Positions 53,408 through 61,820 of a stretch of 63,515 bases of DNA are shown here, one piece after another (within the stretch, counting starts at the first letter, position 1; the number at the start of each line of letters is the position of its first letter). Source of the DNA: Fimbriimonadaceae bacterium (GTDB taxonomy: Bacteria; Armatimonadota; Fimbriimonadia; Fimbriimonadales; Fimbriimonadaceae); the NCBI GenBank assembly GCA_020850835.1, contig JADZDX010000002.1, forward strand, positions 1 to 63,515, in the 5' to 3' direction. The position numbers and the translations under genes are program-made. The notes under the pieces were generated by a model. That model did no database searches. It was not told the origin of the DNA and worked only from the letters and a program-made list of their open reading frames with translations.

Positions 53408-54349
53408 GTGAAAGGAGTCATTCTTGCCGCCGGAAAGGGCACCCGCCTCTACCCGGTTACCCATCATATCGCGAAGCCCCTGTTGCCAATCGCTGGGCGT
53501 CTCACCCTTGACTACGCCTTTGAACAACTCAAAGGAATGGGCATCCATGACGTTTGCGTGGTCGTGGGAGAGAATGAATCCGCTATCTCCGAGGCGCTCG
53601 GCGATGGGTGCGAGTTCGGAGTGAACCTAAGCTACGTTCGGCAGACCGACCCGCATGGTCTAGCCCATGCGGTGGGATTTGCGAAGGAGTTTGTAGCGGG
53701 GGATGACTTCGTTTTGTACCTAGGCGATGCAGTCTACGACCGATCGTTGGCACCTTTTGCGACAAAGTTTTCTGAGTCAGGTTGCGCAAACCTAAATCTG
53801 GTGATGTGGGTCGACGACCCGCGCCGGTTTGGAGTGGCCAATTTGGAAGAAGATCGCATAGTTAAGCTCGTTGAAAAACCGCAGGAGCCTGAATCCAACT
53901 ATGCGATGGCGGGGATGTACATCTTTGACCCTCAGATTTGGGATGTTCTCCCCGACCTAAGGCCGAGTGCCCGTGGAGAGTATGAGATTACGGATGCAAT
54001 CCAGATGCTCATTGATCGGGGTGAGGACGTCCGAGCCGGCATCTATGAGGGTAATTGGTTTGATACTGGCACCCTGGATTCTTACCTGGAGACTAGCTCG
54101 TTCTTGCTGGGGTCCCAGAGCATGGTTGGGCATGAAGTTGAGCTTCGAACGCCGGTTGGTACAAGCGCGGTTATCGGGGACAAGGCAATCGTTAAGGCTT
54201 CCCTCATAGAAGATTCGGCCGTGTTGCCTGGAGCAGACGTTGAGGTGACGGGGACGATCCGGCACTGCATTCTGGCGGGAAGGGTCCGCCATGAAGGTGA
54301 CCTGGAAAACACAATTTGCTGGGGTGACGAGCGGAGCCAAACAAACTAG
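53408..54349 (+). CDS. Sugar-1-phosphate nucleotidyltransferase
   Basis: A 313-residue protein of the glucose-1-phosphate thymidylyl/uridylyltransferase family. It has KGVILAAGKGTRLYPVTHHIAKPLLPI (nucleotide binding, residues 2-28), DDFVLYLGDAVYDRS (catalytic metal Asp region) and GNWFDTGTLDSYLE. A short C-terminal left-handed beta-helix-like tail follows (VIGDKAIVKASLIEDSAVLPG). The exact sugar and nucleotide cannot be told. The start GTG gives the usual family opening. A strong hairpin follows the stop. Confidence 0.92.
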   Translation: MKGVILAAGKGTRLYPVTHHIAKPLLPIAGRLTLDYAFEQLKGMGIHDVCVVVGENESAISEALGDGCEFGVNLSYVRQTDPHGLAHAVGFAKEFVAGDDFVLYLGDAVYDRSLAPFATKFSESGCANLNLVMWVDDPRRFGVANLEEDRIVKLVEKPQEPESNYAMAGMYIFDPQIWDVLPDLRPSARGEYEITDAIQMLIDRGEDVRAGIYEGNWFDTGTLDSYLETSSFLLGSQSMVGHEVELRTPVGTSAVIGDKAIVKASLIEDSAVLPGADVEVTGTIRHCILAGRVRHEGDLENTICWGDERSQTN

Positions 54350-54375
54350 GGCCGCTCAATCCCTTGAGCGGCCCT
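54348..54375. terminator. Strong hairpin at the end of the nucleotidyltransferase gene
   Basis: AGGGCCGCTCAA and TTGAGCGGCCCT form a perfect 12-pair stem around TCCC, starting within the stop codon. It lies between two convergent genes and could end both transcripts. Neither side has a long T-tract. Confidence 0.6.
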
Positions 54376-54391
54376 TCTGGTCGGGCGAACG

Positions 54392-54541
54392 TTACTCGGT
54401 GCCGTCGGCAGTCTTATTGTTAGGACCTGCATCGCCGGAGGTTGTGTTTGCGCCAGGAGCTTCTTCTCCAGCAGGGGCACAACCAGCAAGTACCGTCGCA
54501 AACGCTATGGTGAGCAGGGAAAAGATAAAGAGTTTCTTCAT
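54392..54541 (-). CDS. Small lipoprotein
   Basis: A 49-residue lipoprotein. MKKLFIFSLLTIAFATVLAGC gives the signal sequence and lipobox (VLAGC, Cys 21), followed by a short Gly/Ala/Asn-rich, acidic mature peptide of about 28 residues with no fold signal. ATG 54541 is preceded by AGGAGG at a good spacing. Such small lipoproteins are common in Gram-negative type envelopes; the role is unknown. It diverges from the M50B operon. Confidence 0.75.
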   Translation of the reverse strand: MKKLFIFSLLTIAFATVLAGCAPAGEEAPGANTTSGDAGPNNKTADGTE

Positions 54542-54715
54542 ACGTATTATCCTCCTAACGTGTAGCCAGACGGCCACAACGCGAAGCCATGTGGCAAGGC
54601 ACTGGCCCTCGCTGGCAACGCGTAATCTATTAACGATTGCAATGGGTCATTTGTTGCATCCTGAATCCCGAACGAGTTCAAGATCGTATGCACTACCGTG
54701 CCGGGCAATCGGAGA
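54542..54715. other. Divergent gap between the small lipoprotein and the M50B operon
   Basis: About 170 bases. On the minus strand it carries the AGGAGG ribosome site for the lipoprotein. On the plus strand it leads to possible starts at 54698 (GTG) and 54716 (ATG). No gene or repeat is seen. Confidence 0.4.
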
Positions 54716-55378
54716 ATGGAGGTCGGGACCTTGCTTGCGGTCAGCTTATTGGCCTTCGCAATTTGGGTATTACCCATCACGCGACCGCTCGGCCTACCGC
54801 TCCTCTTTCTGAATACCCACATTCACGAGCTATGCCACGCAATTGCTGCCTTGGCGACCAGTGGGAAAGTAGCCTACATTGTTGTTTATGGCAATGGGAG
54901 CGGGGTCACGCCGGTTGCCGGCGGTAACTTACCTTTATTGGCGATGTCGGGGTACGTCGGCTCGGCCTTGGTGGGCGGCCTCTTGATCGGCGCGAGCCGG
55001 AAGCCAGACACCGCCCGCAAGGCGATGTGGATCCTGACCACTGGCTTGGCCATCTCGATGGTGCTCTTTGTGCGCGGAGAGTTACTGGGCTGGTTCGCTG
55101 GGATCTTCTGGGTCATCGTCTGCGGCGCAGCAGCTTGGAAATTGGGCGCAGAAGCGATCAGGTTGTTTACGGCCTTTATTGGCGTGCAGCAGTGTTTAAC
55201 TTCAGTCCATGCACTCTTGGTCCTGTACCGGATCTCCGTGGGTACGGAGATGCAGAGCGATGCCCAATTGATGCAGCAAGCTACTCATATCCCCTCTGTA
55301 GTATGGGCGGTTATCTGGATGTTCCTTAGCGCTCTCTGTATGGGGTGGGGCGTGCGCCAAGCATTGAGAACTCGCTAA
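54716..55378 (+). CDS. M50B-like membrane metalloprotease homologue
   Basis: A 220-residue polytopic membrane protein with about five to six hydrophobic segments. It contains HIHELCHAIAALATSG, a HExxH zinc motif at the end of the first helix pair, then GNLPLLAMSGYVGSALVGGLL, the GYxGS element of the M50B-like group (PF13398). The second acidic zinc ligand is not obvious, so activity is uncertain. GTG 54698 is an alternative start. It heads an operon with two ABC exporters and overlaps or nearly abuts each next gene. Confidence 0.8.
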   Translation: MEVGTLLAVSLLAFAIWVLPITRPLGLPLLFLNTHIHELCHAIAALATSGKVAYIVVYGNGSGVTPVAGGNLPLLAMSGYVGSALVGGLLIGASRKPDTARKAMWILTTGLAISMVLFVRGELLGWFAGIFWVIVCGAAAWKLGAEAIRLFTAFIGVQQCLTSVHALLVLYRISVGTEMQSDAQLMQQATHIPSVVWAVIWMFLSALCMGWGVRQALRTR

Positions 55379-55389
55379 GATTCAGACTC

Positions 55390-56322
55390 ATGATTGCACC
55401 TCCGCTAGAAGCCATTGCCTCGGTTGTCAATTTGACGGTGCGCTATGGGCGGTTTACGGCCTTACAGGATTTCAGCGTGCAGGTGCCGAAAGGTTGCGTT
55501 GGACTACTCGGACCTAATGGTGCTGGAAAGACCACGCTGATCAAGACATTGCTAGGGTTCGTTACTCCGACTGCCGGGACGGCCACGATCCTGGGGCACA
55601 GCGTTCAAAAGGAAGGGGCCAAGGTGCGTCAGAGGGTGGGCTTGATGCCGGAGCAGGATTGCCACTTGCCCGGCATGAGCGCTATTGAGTTTGTCGCGTA
55701 CGCGGGAGAATTGGCGGGGATGCCTCAGGCGCAGGCACTACGGCGGGCCCATGAGGTCTTGGAGTATTCCGGCCTTGGCGAGTCGCGATATCGCAAAGTT
55801 GAAACGTTTTCAACGGGAATGAAGCAAAGGATCAAGTTGGCTCAGGCTCTCGTTCATGGGCCAAAACTGTTGCTCTTGGATGAGCCAACCAATGGCCTTG
55901 ATCCCCGAGGAAGGGAGGAGATGCTCAAGCTCATCCGAGATATTAGTCTTCACAAGGACGTGAATGTCATCGTCAGCAGTCACATATTGCGCGATATTGA
56001 GAAGACCTGTGAATCGGTGATCGTAGTGGTCAAGGGTCAGCTAAAGATGCAAGGTTCTATCCGTGACTTGACAAGAATCCAGGGGCACCCGGTTGATGTT
56101 GAGCTCAGAGAGCCCAGCCAGGCATGGCAAGAGGCCATTCTTCGCCGGGGCATAACAATTTTGAGCGCCGAACGAAACAAGGCTCGACTGCAACACGAAG
56201 CGCCGACCGAAATCACAACGAAGATGATTTTCGAAGCCGCCCGAGAGGTCGGTGCGGAGGTCCGCGGCTTGAGCGTGGCGACAAAGAGCTTAGAAGAAGC
56301 CTTTTTGGAGGTTGTGCACTAG
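55390..56322 (+). CDS. ABC-2 type transporter ATP-binding protein, first
   Basis: A 310-residue ATPase with Walker A GPNGAGKTTLIKTL, signature FSTGMKQRIKLAQAL, Walker B LLLLDEPTNGLDP and switch VIVSSHILRD. ATG 55390 is preferred because the domain starts there; an in-frame start at 55345 lies inside the previous gene. It overlaps the next gene by one base (TAGTG). A C-terminal 90-residue extension follows the nucleotide-binding domain, as in exporters of this type. Confidence 0.93.
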   Translation: MIAPPLEAIASVVNLTVRYGRFTALQDFSVQVPKGCVGLLGPNGAGKTTLIKTLLGFVTPTAGTATILGHSVQKEGAKVRQRVGLMPEQDCHLPGMSAIEFVAYAGELAGMPQAQALRRAHEVLEYSGLGESRYRKVETFSTGMKQRIKLAQALVHGPKLLLLDEPTNGLDPRGREEMLKLIRDISLHKDVNVIVSSHILRDIEKTCESVIVVVKGQLKMQGSIRDLTRIQGHPVDVELREPSQAWQEAILRRGITILSAERNKARLQHEAPTEITTKMIFEAAREVGAEVRGLSVATKSLEEAFLEVVH

Positions 56323-57332
56323 TGGCATCTCCAATTGCTGACCTAAGTTACCGGTCCTACGACGGACCTCTAAATCCGCCAAGTGCTCGATGGTGGGTCA
56401 TCGCAAAGGTTCATACCCTCAAGGCTTTCCGCAACCGATTCTATTGGCTGTTCGTGGGGTTATCAGGTTGGTACTACTTGGTGATCCTCACCGTGATCTT
56501 TATCATGCAGATGGTGTCGTCCAACGCTACCGACCTAGCCAGTGGCGCGGGAGTGACTGGGTCAAGTGAGATCGTTCGGCAGATTCAGTTCATTGATCGC
56601 TTCCTGTGGAAGAACCAATTTCTGCACGGTTTTAGCTTCGGCCAGCTGACCTATCTCATTATTGCGCTTCTCGTTGGGGCGGGAGCGGTTGCCAATGACA
56701 ACCGGGCGAATGCGCTGTTGGTCTACTTGAGTAAGCCGTGTACCAAGTTGGATTACGTCGTGGGTAAGTTCTTCGGAGTGTGGATCCCGCTGGTCACCGC
56801 GATGGCCGTGCCGTCCTTGGTGTTCTTCCTGTACGGCATGATGAGTTATCGACAGCACGGTTTCGCGCTCTATGCGGGTGCTTTTCCCGCGGTTCTTGGA
56901 GCGATGGCAATGGCGGCCGCTCTTCACACATCAATCCTTTTGGGCATTAGTTCCCTGATGAAGCAAGGCCGGATTGCAGGCATTCTATACGGCGCGCTGT
57001 ACATGATCACCAATATCTTCACGGTGATGATTCTCGTGTTCTGGCTCCAGGCGGTGCCTGGTTCAAGAAGAGAGCTGGGATCATCGGTGGTCGTAGATCG
57101 GAATCCGTTCTTGCAGCCCGCGTTCTATTCGTCAATTGACGGGCTCAACATTGGGATGGCGAAGTCATTGCTCAACGTTGATGGCGGGAATGCGTTTGGG
57201 ATGCCACCGGATCCGCTTACGGTCGTTCCAGCACCGAATGGATTTGCCGTGTTTTGGATCATGAGCGCAATCTGCGCATTTTGGCTATACATTTTCTGGC
57301 GGCGTGTACGGGCTGTGGAGGTGGTCAATTGA
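56322..57332 (+). CDS. ABC-2 type transporter permease, first
   Basis: A 336-residue membrane protein with about six helices (FYWLFVGLSGWYYLVILTVIF, FGQLTYLIIALLVGAGAVA, GAFPAVLGAMAMAAALHTSIL, IAGILYGALYMITNIFTVMIL, FAVFWIMSAICAFWLYIFW). It has the cytoplasmic NALLVYLSKPCTKLDYVVGK typical of ABC-2 permeases. The GTG start shares a base with the stop of the first ATPase. A long frame further upstream is antiphase to that ATPase. The substrate is unknown. Confidence 0.88.
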   Translation: MASPIADLSYRSYDGPLNPPSARWWVIAKVHTLKAFRNRFYWLFVGLSGWYYLVILTVIFIMQMVSSNATDLASGAGVTGSSEIVRQIQFIDRFLWKNQFLHGFSFGQLTYLIIALLVGAGAVANDNRANALLVYLSKPCTKLDYVVGKFFGVWIPLVTAMAVPSLVFFLYGMMSYRQHGFALYAGAFPAVLGAMAMAAALHTSILLGISSLMKQGRIAGILYGALYMITNIFTVMILVFWLQAVPGSRRELGSSVVVDRNPFLQPAFYSSIDGLNIGMAKSLLNVDGGNAFGMPPDPLTVVPAPNGFAVFWIMSAICAFWLYIFWRRVRAVEVVN

Positions 57333-58243
57333 TCGAACTGGATCATGTGAGCCGATGGTTTGGTCTGGTCATCGGATTGAACGATGTGTCGGCCCATATC
57401 GGCCCCGGGATCACGGCCCTACTCGGGCAAAACGGAGCGGGCAAGACGACGATGATCCGCATGATCACAGGGCAGATTCGCCCCACAACGGGCCGAATCA
57501 AGATCTTTGACGAGGAGCCTTTTGCCAACCCCAATGTCTTTCGGCGGCTTGGCTATTGCCCAGAGATTGATCAATTCTATGAATGGATGACCGGCAGGGT
57601 CTTTGTTGAGCACATGGCTCGCTTGAGTGGCTTTGGAAAGGAAGAAGCTCAAGATCGCGCCCAGCGAATGCTGCAAGTCGTGGGCATGGAAGCTCGTTGC
57701 GATAAGAAGATCGCGGGGTACTCAAAGGGGATGCGACAACGCATCAAGTTGGCGCAAGCGATGCTTCACGATCCAAGCATCATACTGCTGGATGAGCCCT
57801 TGAACGGTCTTGATCCCGTCGGCCGCCATGAGTTCATGCAAGTGGTTGCGGGCCTAGCGGAGCGAGGGAAATGCATCATTATCTCCAGCCATATCCTATC
57901 GGAAGTGGAGCAACTCACCCAAAGTATCTTCCTGCTCCACCGAGGGCGACTCCTGGCCACGGGGGATCTGACGACAATCCGGAGTTTGATTGATAAGCAC
58001 CCCCACCGAATTCGGATTGAGACCCCAGAGCCGCAACGGGTGGCTTCACTGATGCTCACTTTGGATAATGTCCTGAGTCTGGATCTTGATCGCGATGGAG
58101 CGGTGGATCTAGAGGTCAAGAATGCCGAGTCTTTCTATCCGGCTGTCGCAGATCTAGTCCTTCAGCATGATCTGAAGATTTATGGGCTTGCGAGCCCGGA
58201 CAACAACCTAGAGTCGGTATTTCAATATCTGGTGGGAGCCTAA
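57329..58243 (+). CDS. ABC-2 type transporter ATP-binding protein, second
   Basis: A 304-residue ATPase with Walker A GQNGAGKTTMIRMI, signature YSKGMRQRIKLAQAM, Walker B IILLDEPLNGLDP and the switch IIISSHILSE. The start is TTG 57329, overlapping the permease stop (TTGA), with a strong GGAGGT six bases before it. The first and second ATPases are related but not near-identical, so the operon probably encodes two different exporters or a heterodimer. Confidence 0.92.
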   Translation: MIELDHVSRWFGLVIGLNDVSAHIGPGITALLGQNGAGKTTMIRMITGQIRPTTGRIKIFDEEPFANPNVFRRLGYCPEIDQFYEWMTGRVFVEHMARLSGFGKEEAQDRAQRMLQVVGMEARCDKKIAGYSKGMRQRIKLAQAMLHDPSIILLDEPLNGLDPVGRHEFMQVVAGLAERGKCIIISSHILSEVEQLTQSIFLLHRGRLLATGDLTTIRSLIDKHPHRIRIETPEPQRVASLMLTLDNVLSLDLDRDGAVDLEVKNAESFYPAVADLVLQHDLKIYGLASPDNNLESVFQYLVGA

Positions 58244-59019
58244 TGTTTAGTTACGTGTACCTTTCCACCTTGCGCGAATTCTTGTCCCTGCGGCGGCTTG
58301 CGATTTGGCTCATCGCTATTCTTGGCGTTGCGGCTTTAGGCTTTGCCTGGCTCAGGCTCAGTGGCAAGTTGGGCACAGAGCTTGGATATGGGACTCTGAT
58401 GGGCATCATGGGCTTTCGTTTGATGGCGCTTGTCGCGGCGGTGTTTTCGACGGCCGTTATTGCGGGCGAGGTTGAACAGAAGACCATCGTGTATCTGGTA
58501 ACACGCCCGATCCTAAGGCCAATTCTCTTGTCGGCTAGATCCCTTGCCGCCATTTCGACCATTGCCGTGATCGGAGTGGTGATGGTTTTGGCCCTCGGAT
58601 TGATGAACTTTGGAGTGCAGGCCTTTAAAACGCCGATGGTGTGGCGGGACGTTCTGGTTGTGATCCTCGGCGCGATGGCCTATGGTGGGCTCTTTTTGTT
58701 CATTTCCATGCTCCTGAACCGGGCCTTTCTCTTTTGCTTGCTCTTTGCTTTCGGGTGGGAGACGTTTGTTCCCCAGATGCCGGGCGATCTGTACTATGCG
58801 TCCATCTTGTCGCACATGCAAGCCCTAACGTTGCACCCAGAGGGCTCCTATCCATCAACCGCGCTCAGTAACCTTGGTTCTTCGGCAAGCGAAGGGGTCG
58901 CGGTAATTCCTGCCTGGGCATCTGTGACAACACTTCTCGCCATATTTGTTGTGGCGGTTGGCCTGTCCGCGGTGTGGTTCCAGCAAAGCGAGTACGTGCC
59001 TCGTGAGGACGCGGAATAG
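58243..59019 (+). CDS. ABC-2 type transporter permease, second
   Basis: A 258-residue membrane protein with about six helices and the loop GEVEQKTIVYLVTRPILRP, the usual ABC-2 cytoplasmic signature. The ATG overlaps the ATPase stop as TAATG. It is shorter than the first permease. It converges on pilB with no gap. Confidence 0.9.
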   Translation: MFSYVYLSTLREFLSLRRLAIWLIAILGVAALGFAWLRLSGKLGTELGYGTLMGIMGFRLMALVAAVFSTAVIAGEVEQKTIVYLVTRPILRPILLSARSLAAISTIAVIGVVMVLALGLMNFGVQAFKTPMVWRDVLVVILGAMAYGGLFLFISMLLNRAFLFCLLFAFGWETFVPQMPGDLYYASILSHMQALTLHPEGSYPSTALSNLGSSASEGVAVIPAWASVTTLLAIFVVAVGLSAVWFQQSEYVPREDAE

Positions 59020-60753
59020 CTAGGCGGCCTTCGGAAGAGCTTGCGTTTTGGCCGAAAGGAGGTCATCAAAGAAGACCACGCGCTTGGCTTCTTCGAAACT
59101 AGTTTCGCCGGAGAGCACACGCGCAACCGCATCGTCCTGCATGGGCGTAAAGCCATGCACCAGTCCAGCTTGTCGGATGAACTCCAATGGAGCGCCAGTC
59201 GAGATCATCTGCTGGATCTCGCTGGGCACCGGAAGGAGTTCATTGACAGCGAGCCGACCCTTATATCCCGTACCGTGGCATGCATCACAGCCGCAGGGCC
59301 TCCATACCGAGACTGGGCCAGGATGATATGGTGACAAGACTTTGGCTTCATCGGAGGTAGCGACATCCTTGGCCCGGCAATTGCGGCAGAGCAGTCGAAC
59401 AAGACGTTGGGCCATGATGCCGATGAGCGAAGTGGACAGAAGTGTTGGGCTGATGCCGATATCGATCAAGCGGTTGATCGCGCTCGGAGCGTCGTTGGTG
59501 TGGAGGGTGCTCAGTACGAGATGCCCCGTCATGGATGCGCGGATTGCGATTTCTGCCGTTTCTTGGTCTCGCACTTCGCCGACAAGGACAACATCGGGAT
59601 CTTGACGCAAGATCGCGCGCAATTGGCAGGCAAACGTTAACCCGACTTTCTCGTTGACTTGGGACTGGTTGATCCCCGCGATATCGTATTCGATGGGATC
59701 CTCGCAGGTCATGATGTTGCGCGAGACATCCTTGATTTCGTTGAGTGCGGCGTAGAGACTGGTCGTTTTCCCGCTACCCGTGGGGCCCGTGACTAGGATT
59801 AGGCCGTACGGCTTGGTGATGAGCTTGCGGAACAAGCCAAGGTTATGGGCGCTAAATCCCAGGCCCTCCAGCGGGAGCAAGGCCGATGACCGATCAAGGA
59901 TGCGAAGGACGATCCGCGCACCGTGGTGGTTCGGGAGGACACTCACCCGCATGTCAATATCACGCCCGTCCAGTTGAGCGGTGATTCGGCCATCTTGAGG
60001 CAGTCGGTGTTCGACGATATCCAACTCCGACATGATCTTGATACGGGCCGTCACCATGGGGAGGAGCGCTCGAGGGAACTCTTGCACCTTGGTTAGCTGG
60101 CCGTCGAGCCTGACTCGGACTTCTACAACACTTGCTCGGGGTTCAAGATGAATATCGCTCGCCCGCATGCGGATCGCATCAGCCAAGATCTGATTAACGA
60201 GCGAAACCACGGGCCTCGTGTCTATTTCACCAAGCGCATGGGTCTCCTCATCTTCCAAGGAGGCGCCCTTGACCTCTAGCATGGCTTGGGCAACGGTCGC
60301 GCCGACATTGCCATGATTCCGCCCATCCAGTAGATTGTCGATCGCGCGACTGAGCCGGGTCTCGTTCGCTAAGACCGGTTCAATTCGATAGCCGGTTACC
60401 GCACGGGCCGTTTCGATAGCGGGCATATCCTGCGGGTTTCGCATGGCGACCATGAGGAGGTCGCCCCGCACCTGCACGGGGAGCATTTGATATTTTCGAC
60501 ATAGCTCGATGGGCAGCTTTCCCATTGCCTCCTTGCTCGGCAGTTCTTGGCTGAGATTCCATGGGGCTACGCCTGCCCGTGCAGCGAGCACCTTCAGGAT
60601 CTGAACCTCGCTTACAAACCCGCGTCGAATCAAGAGGTCGGCTAAGGGCTCTAGGGTAATTCGCTGAGACTCACGGGCTTCCCGCAATTGTTCGACCGAA
60701 ACCAAGCGATGGGCTAGGAGAAGGTCTTCAAGCTGCTCAAGATGCTTTTCCAT
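59020..60753 (-). CDS. Type IV pilus / type II secretion assembly ATPase (PilB/GspE)
   Basis: A 577-residue hexameric ATPase that powers pilus extension or secretion. The N-terminal T2SSE_N part (about 1-145) precedes the Asp-box region and the Walker A ILVTGPTGSGKTTSLYAAL. It also has GEVRDQETAEIAIRAS (Walker B), and the zinc-binding cysteines of the last third (CRNC and PCGCDACHGTGYKG). ATG 60753 is chosen; GTG 60795 is the alternative. No pilC, pilT or secretin gene is adjacent. Confidence 0.93.
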   Translation of the reverse strand: MEKHLEQLEDLLLAHRLVSVEQLREARESQRITLEPLADLLIRRGFVSEVQILKVLAARAGVAPWNLSQELPSKEAMGKLPIELCRKYQMLPVQVRGDLLMVAMRNPQDMPAIETARAVTGYRIEPVLANETRLSRAIDNLLDGRNHGNVGATVAQAMLEVKGASLEDEETHALGEIDTRPVVSLVNQILADAIRMRASDIHLEPRASVVEVRVRLDGQLTKVQEFPRALLPMVTARIKIMSELDIVEHRLPQDGRITAQLDGRDIDMRVSVLPNHHGARIVLRILDRSSALLPLEGLGFSAHNLGLFRKLITKPYGLILVTGPTGSGKTTSLYAALNEIKDVSRNIMTCEDPIEYDIAGINQSQVNEKVGLTFACQLRAILRQDPDVVLVGEVRDQETAEIAIRASMTGHLVLSTLHTNDAPSAINRLIDIGISPTLLSTSLIGIMAQRLVRLLCRNCRAKDVATSDEAKVLSPYHPGPVSVWRPCGCDACHGTGYKGRLAVNELLPVPSEIQQMISTGAPLEFIRQAGLVHGFTPMQDDAVARVLSGETSFEEAKRVVFFDDLLSAKTQALPKAA

Positions 60754-60815
60754 CGCCAAGGATGTTTTGCCGTAGTTAATGCCGGTTCGCCCCACGATGG
60801 AATACGGGGATAACC

Positions 60816-61814
60816 CTATCTCTTTAGGACCCAGAGGAGCGCCGGAGCGCCAAGGACGGCCGTTACGGCTCCGACGGGGAGTTCTTGCCCGGGTAAAGCA
60901 CGCTGAGCAATCAGGTCAGCCGCGAGCAAGAGACATGCTGCGAGGCACCCGCTAAGCGGAACCACAAGGCGGGCATCAGGGCCGACGATTCGCCGACTGA
61001 TGTTGGGGGCGATGATACCGAGGAATCCAATGATGCCGGTCGCCCCGACGGCAATGGAAGCCATTACGGTAACCGCGAGCAGAACGGTCCTACCGCTTCT
61101 TTGGGGATCAACTCCGAGGCTCCTTGCTGATAACTCCCCGAGCGATAGGGCATTAAGCCGTCTACACTCGCGAAGGAGGGCCCAGCCGCCACTCATTAAT
61201 GTGACGAAGAGGATGGCTACCCTGCTCCAATACATGGGAGATGCGCTACCTAACATCCACCGTACGATTTCTGAACTATCCTTACCAGTTGATAGCAACA
61301 CGACAGTCATCAAGCTCAGCAGCATCGAACTGACCACGGCTCCGGCGATGAGCACGCTCTCGGATCGGAATCCGCGGCGCATCGAGGCCAAGGTCAAAAC
61401 CAGGGACAAGGCACCAAACCCACCGATAATCGCGGCAAGAATAGAACCTAGTTCAAGGGTCAGACCCGTCAGCCCCAGGCTCATAAAGGCAGTGACCATG
61501 ACCGCCGCGCCCCCGCTCACACCGATCACGAATGGTTCTGCTAGGGGATTGCGGAATAGGAGCTGAAATGCGGCTCCGCTTGATCCAAGAATTGCGCCGA
61601 CAAAGACGCAGGCTAGGGCGCGAGGGAGCCGGATATCCCATAGAACGCTACTCCACACCGAATCACGTCCAAGAAACGCCCGCCAGGCACCGGTAAGGTC
61701 AGCACCCATTGCTCCGCCGATTACAATATGGGCGAGGAGCGCGACGCCCAAGGCAACACTCACTGTTGCCCAAGCGCGTCGAGAAGTGCCCACGACGGTC
61801 AAGGGTACCATCAT
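60816..61814 (-). CDS. FecCD/BtuC-type iron or cobalamin ABC permease
   Basis: A 332-residue polytopic membrane protein of the FecCD family: RLPRALACVFVGAILGSSG, FRNPLAEPFVIGVSGGAA and GFLGIIAPNISRRIVGPD are standard landmarks. Members import iron-siderophore, heme or cobalamin with a periplasmic binding protein and an ATPase. Neither partner is nearby. The start lies only six bases from the aminotransferase start on the other strand, so the true start may be a little further in. Confidence 0.92.
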   Translation of the reverse strand: MMVPLTVVGTSRRAWATVSVALGVALLAHIVIGGAMGADLTGAWRAFLGRDSVWSSVLWDIRLPRALACVFVGAILGSSGAAFQLLFRNPLAEPFVIGVSGGAAVMVTAFMSLGLTGLTLELGSILAAIIGGFGALSLVLTLASMRRGFRSESVLIAGAVVSSMLLSLMTVVLLSTGKDSSEIVRWMLGSASPMYWSRVAILFVTLMSGGWALLRECRRLNALSLGELSARSLGVDPQRSGRTVLLAVTVMASIAVGATGIIGFLGIIAPNISRRIVGPDARLVVPLSGCLAACLLLAADLIAQRALPGQELPVGAVTAVLGAPALLWVLKR

Positions 61815-61820
61815 GGCAAC

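Noticed and set aside
54291-54812. 173-codon open frame across the terminator hairpin
   Set aside because: It crosses the nucleotidyltransferase end, a 12-pair hairpin and the small lipoprotein on the other strand; composition is not protein-like.
56124-56321. 66-residue extension before the first ABC permease
   Set aside because: It is antiphase to the end of the first ATPase gene, which has clear motifs.
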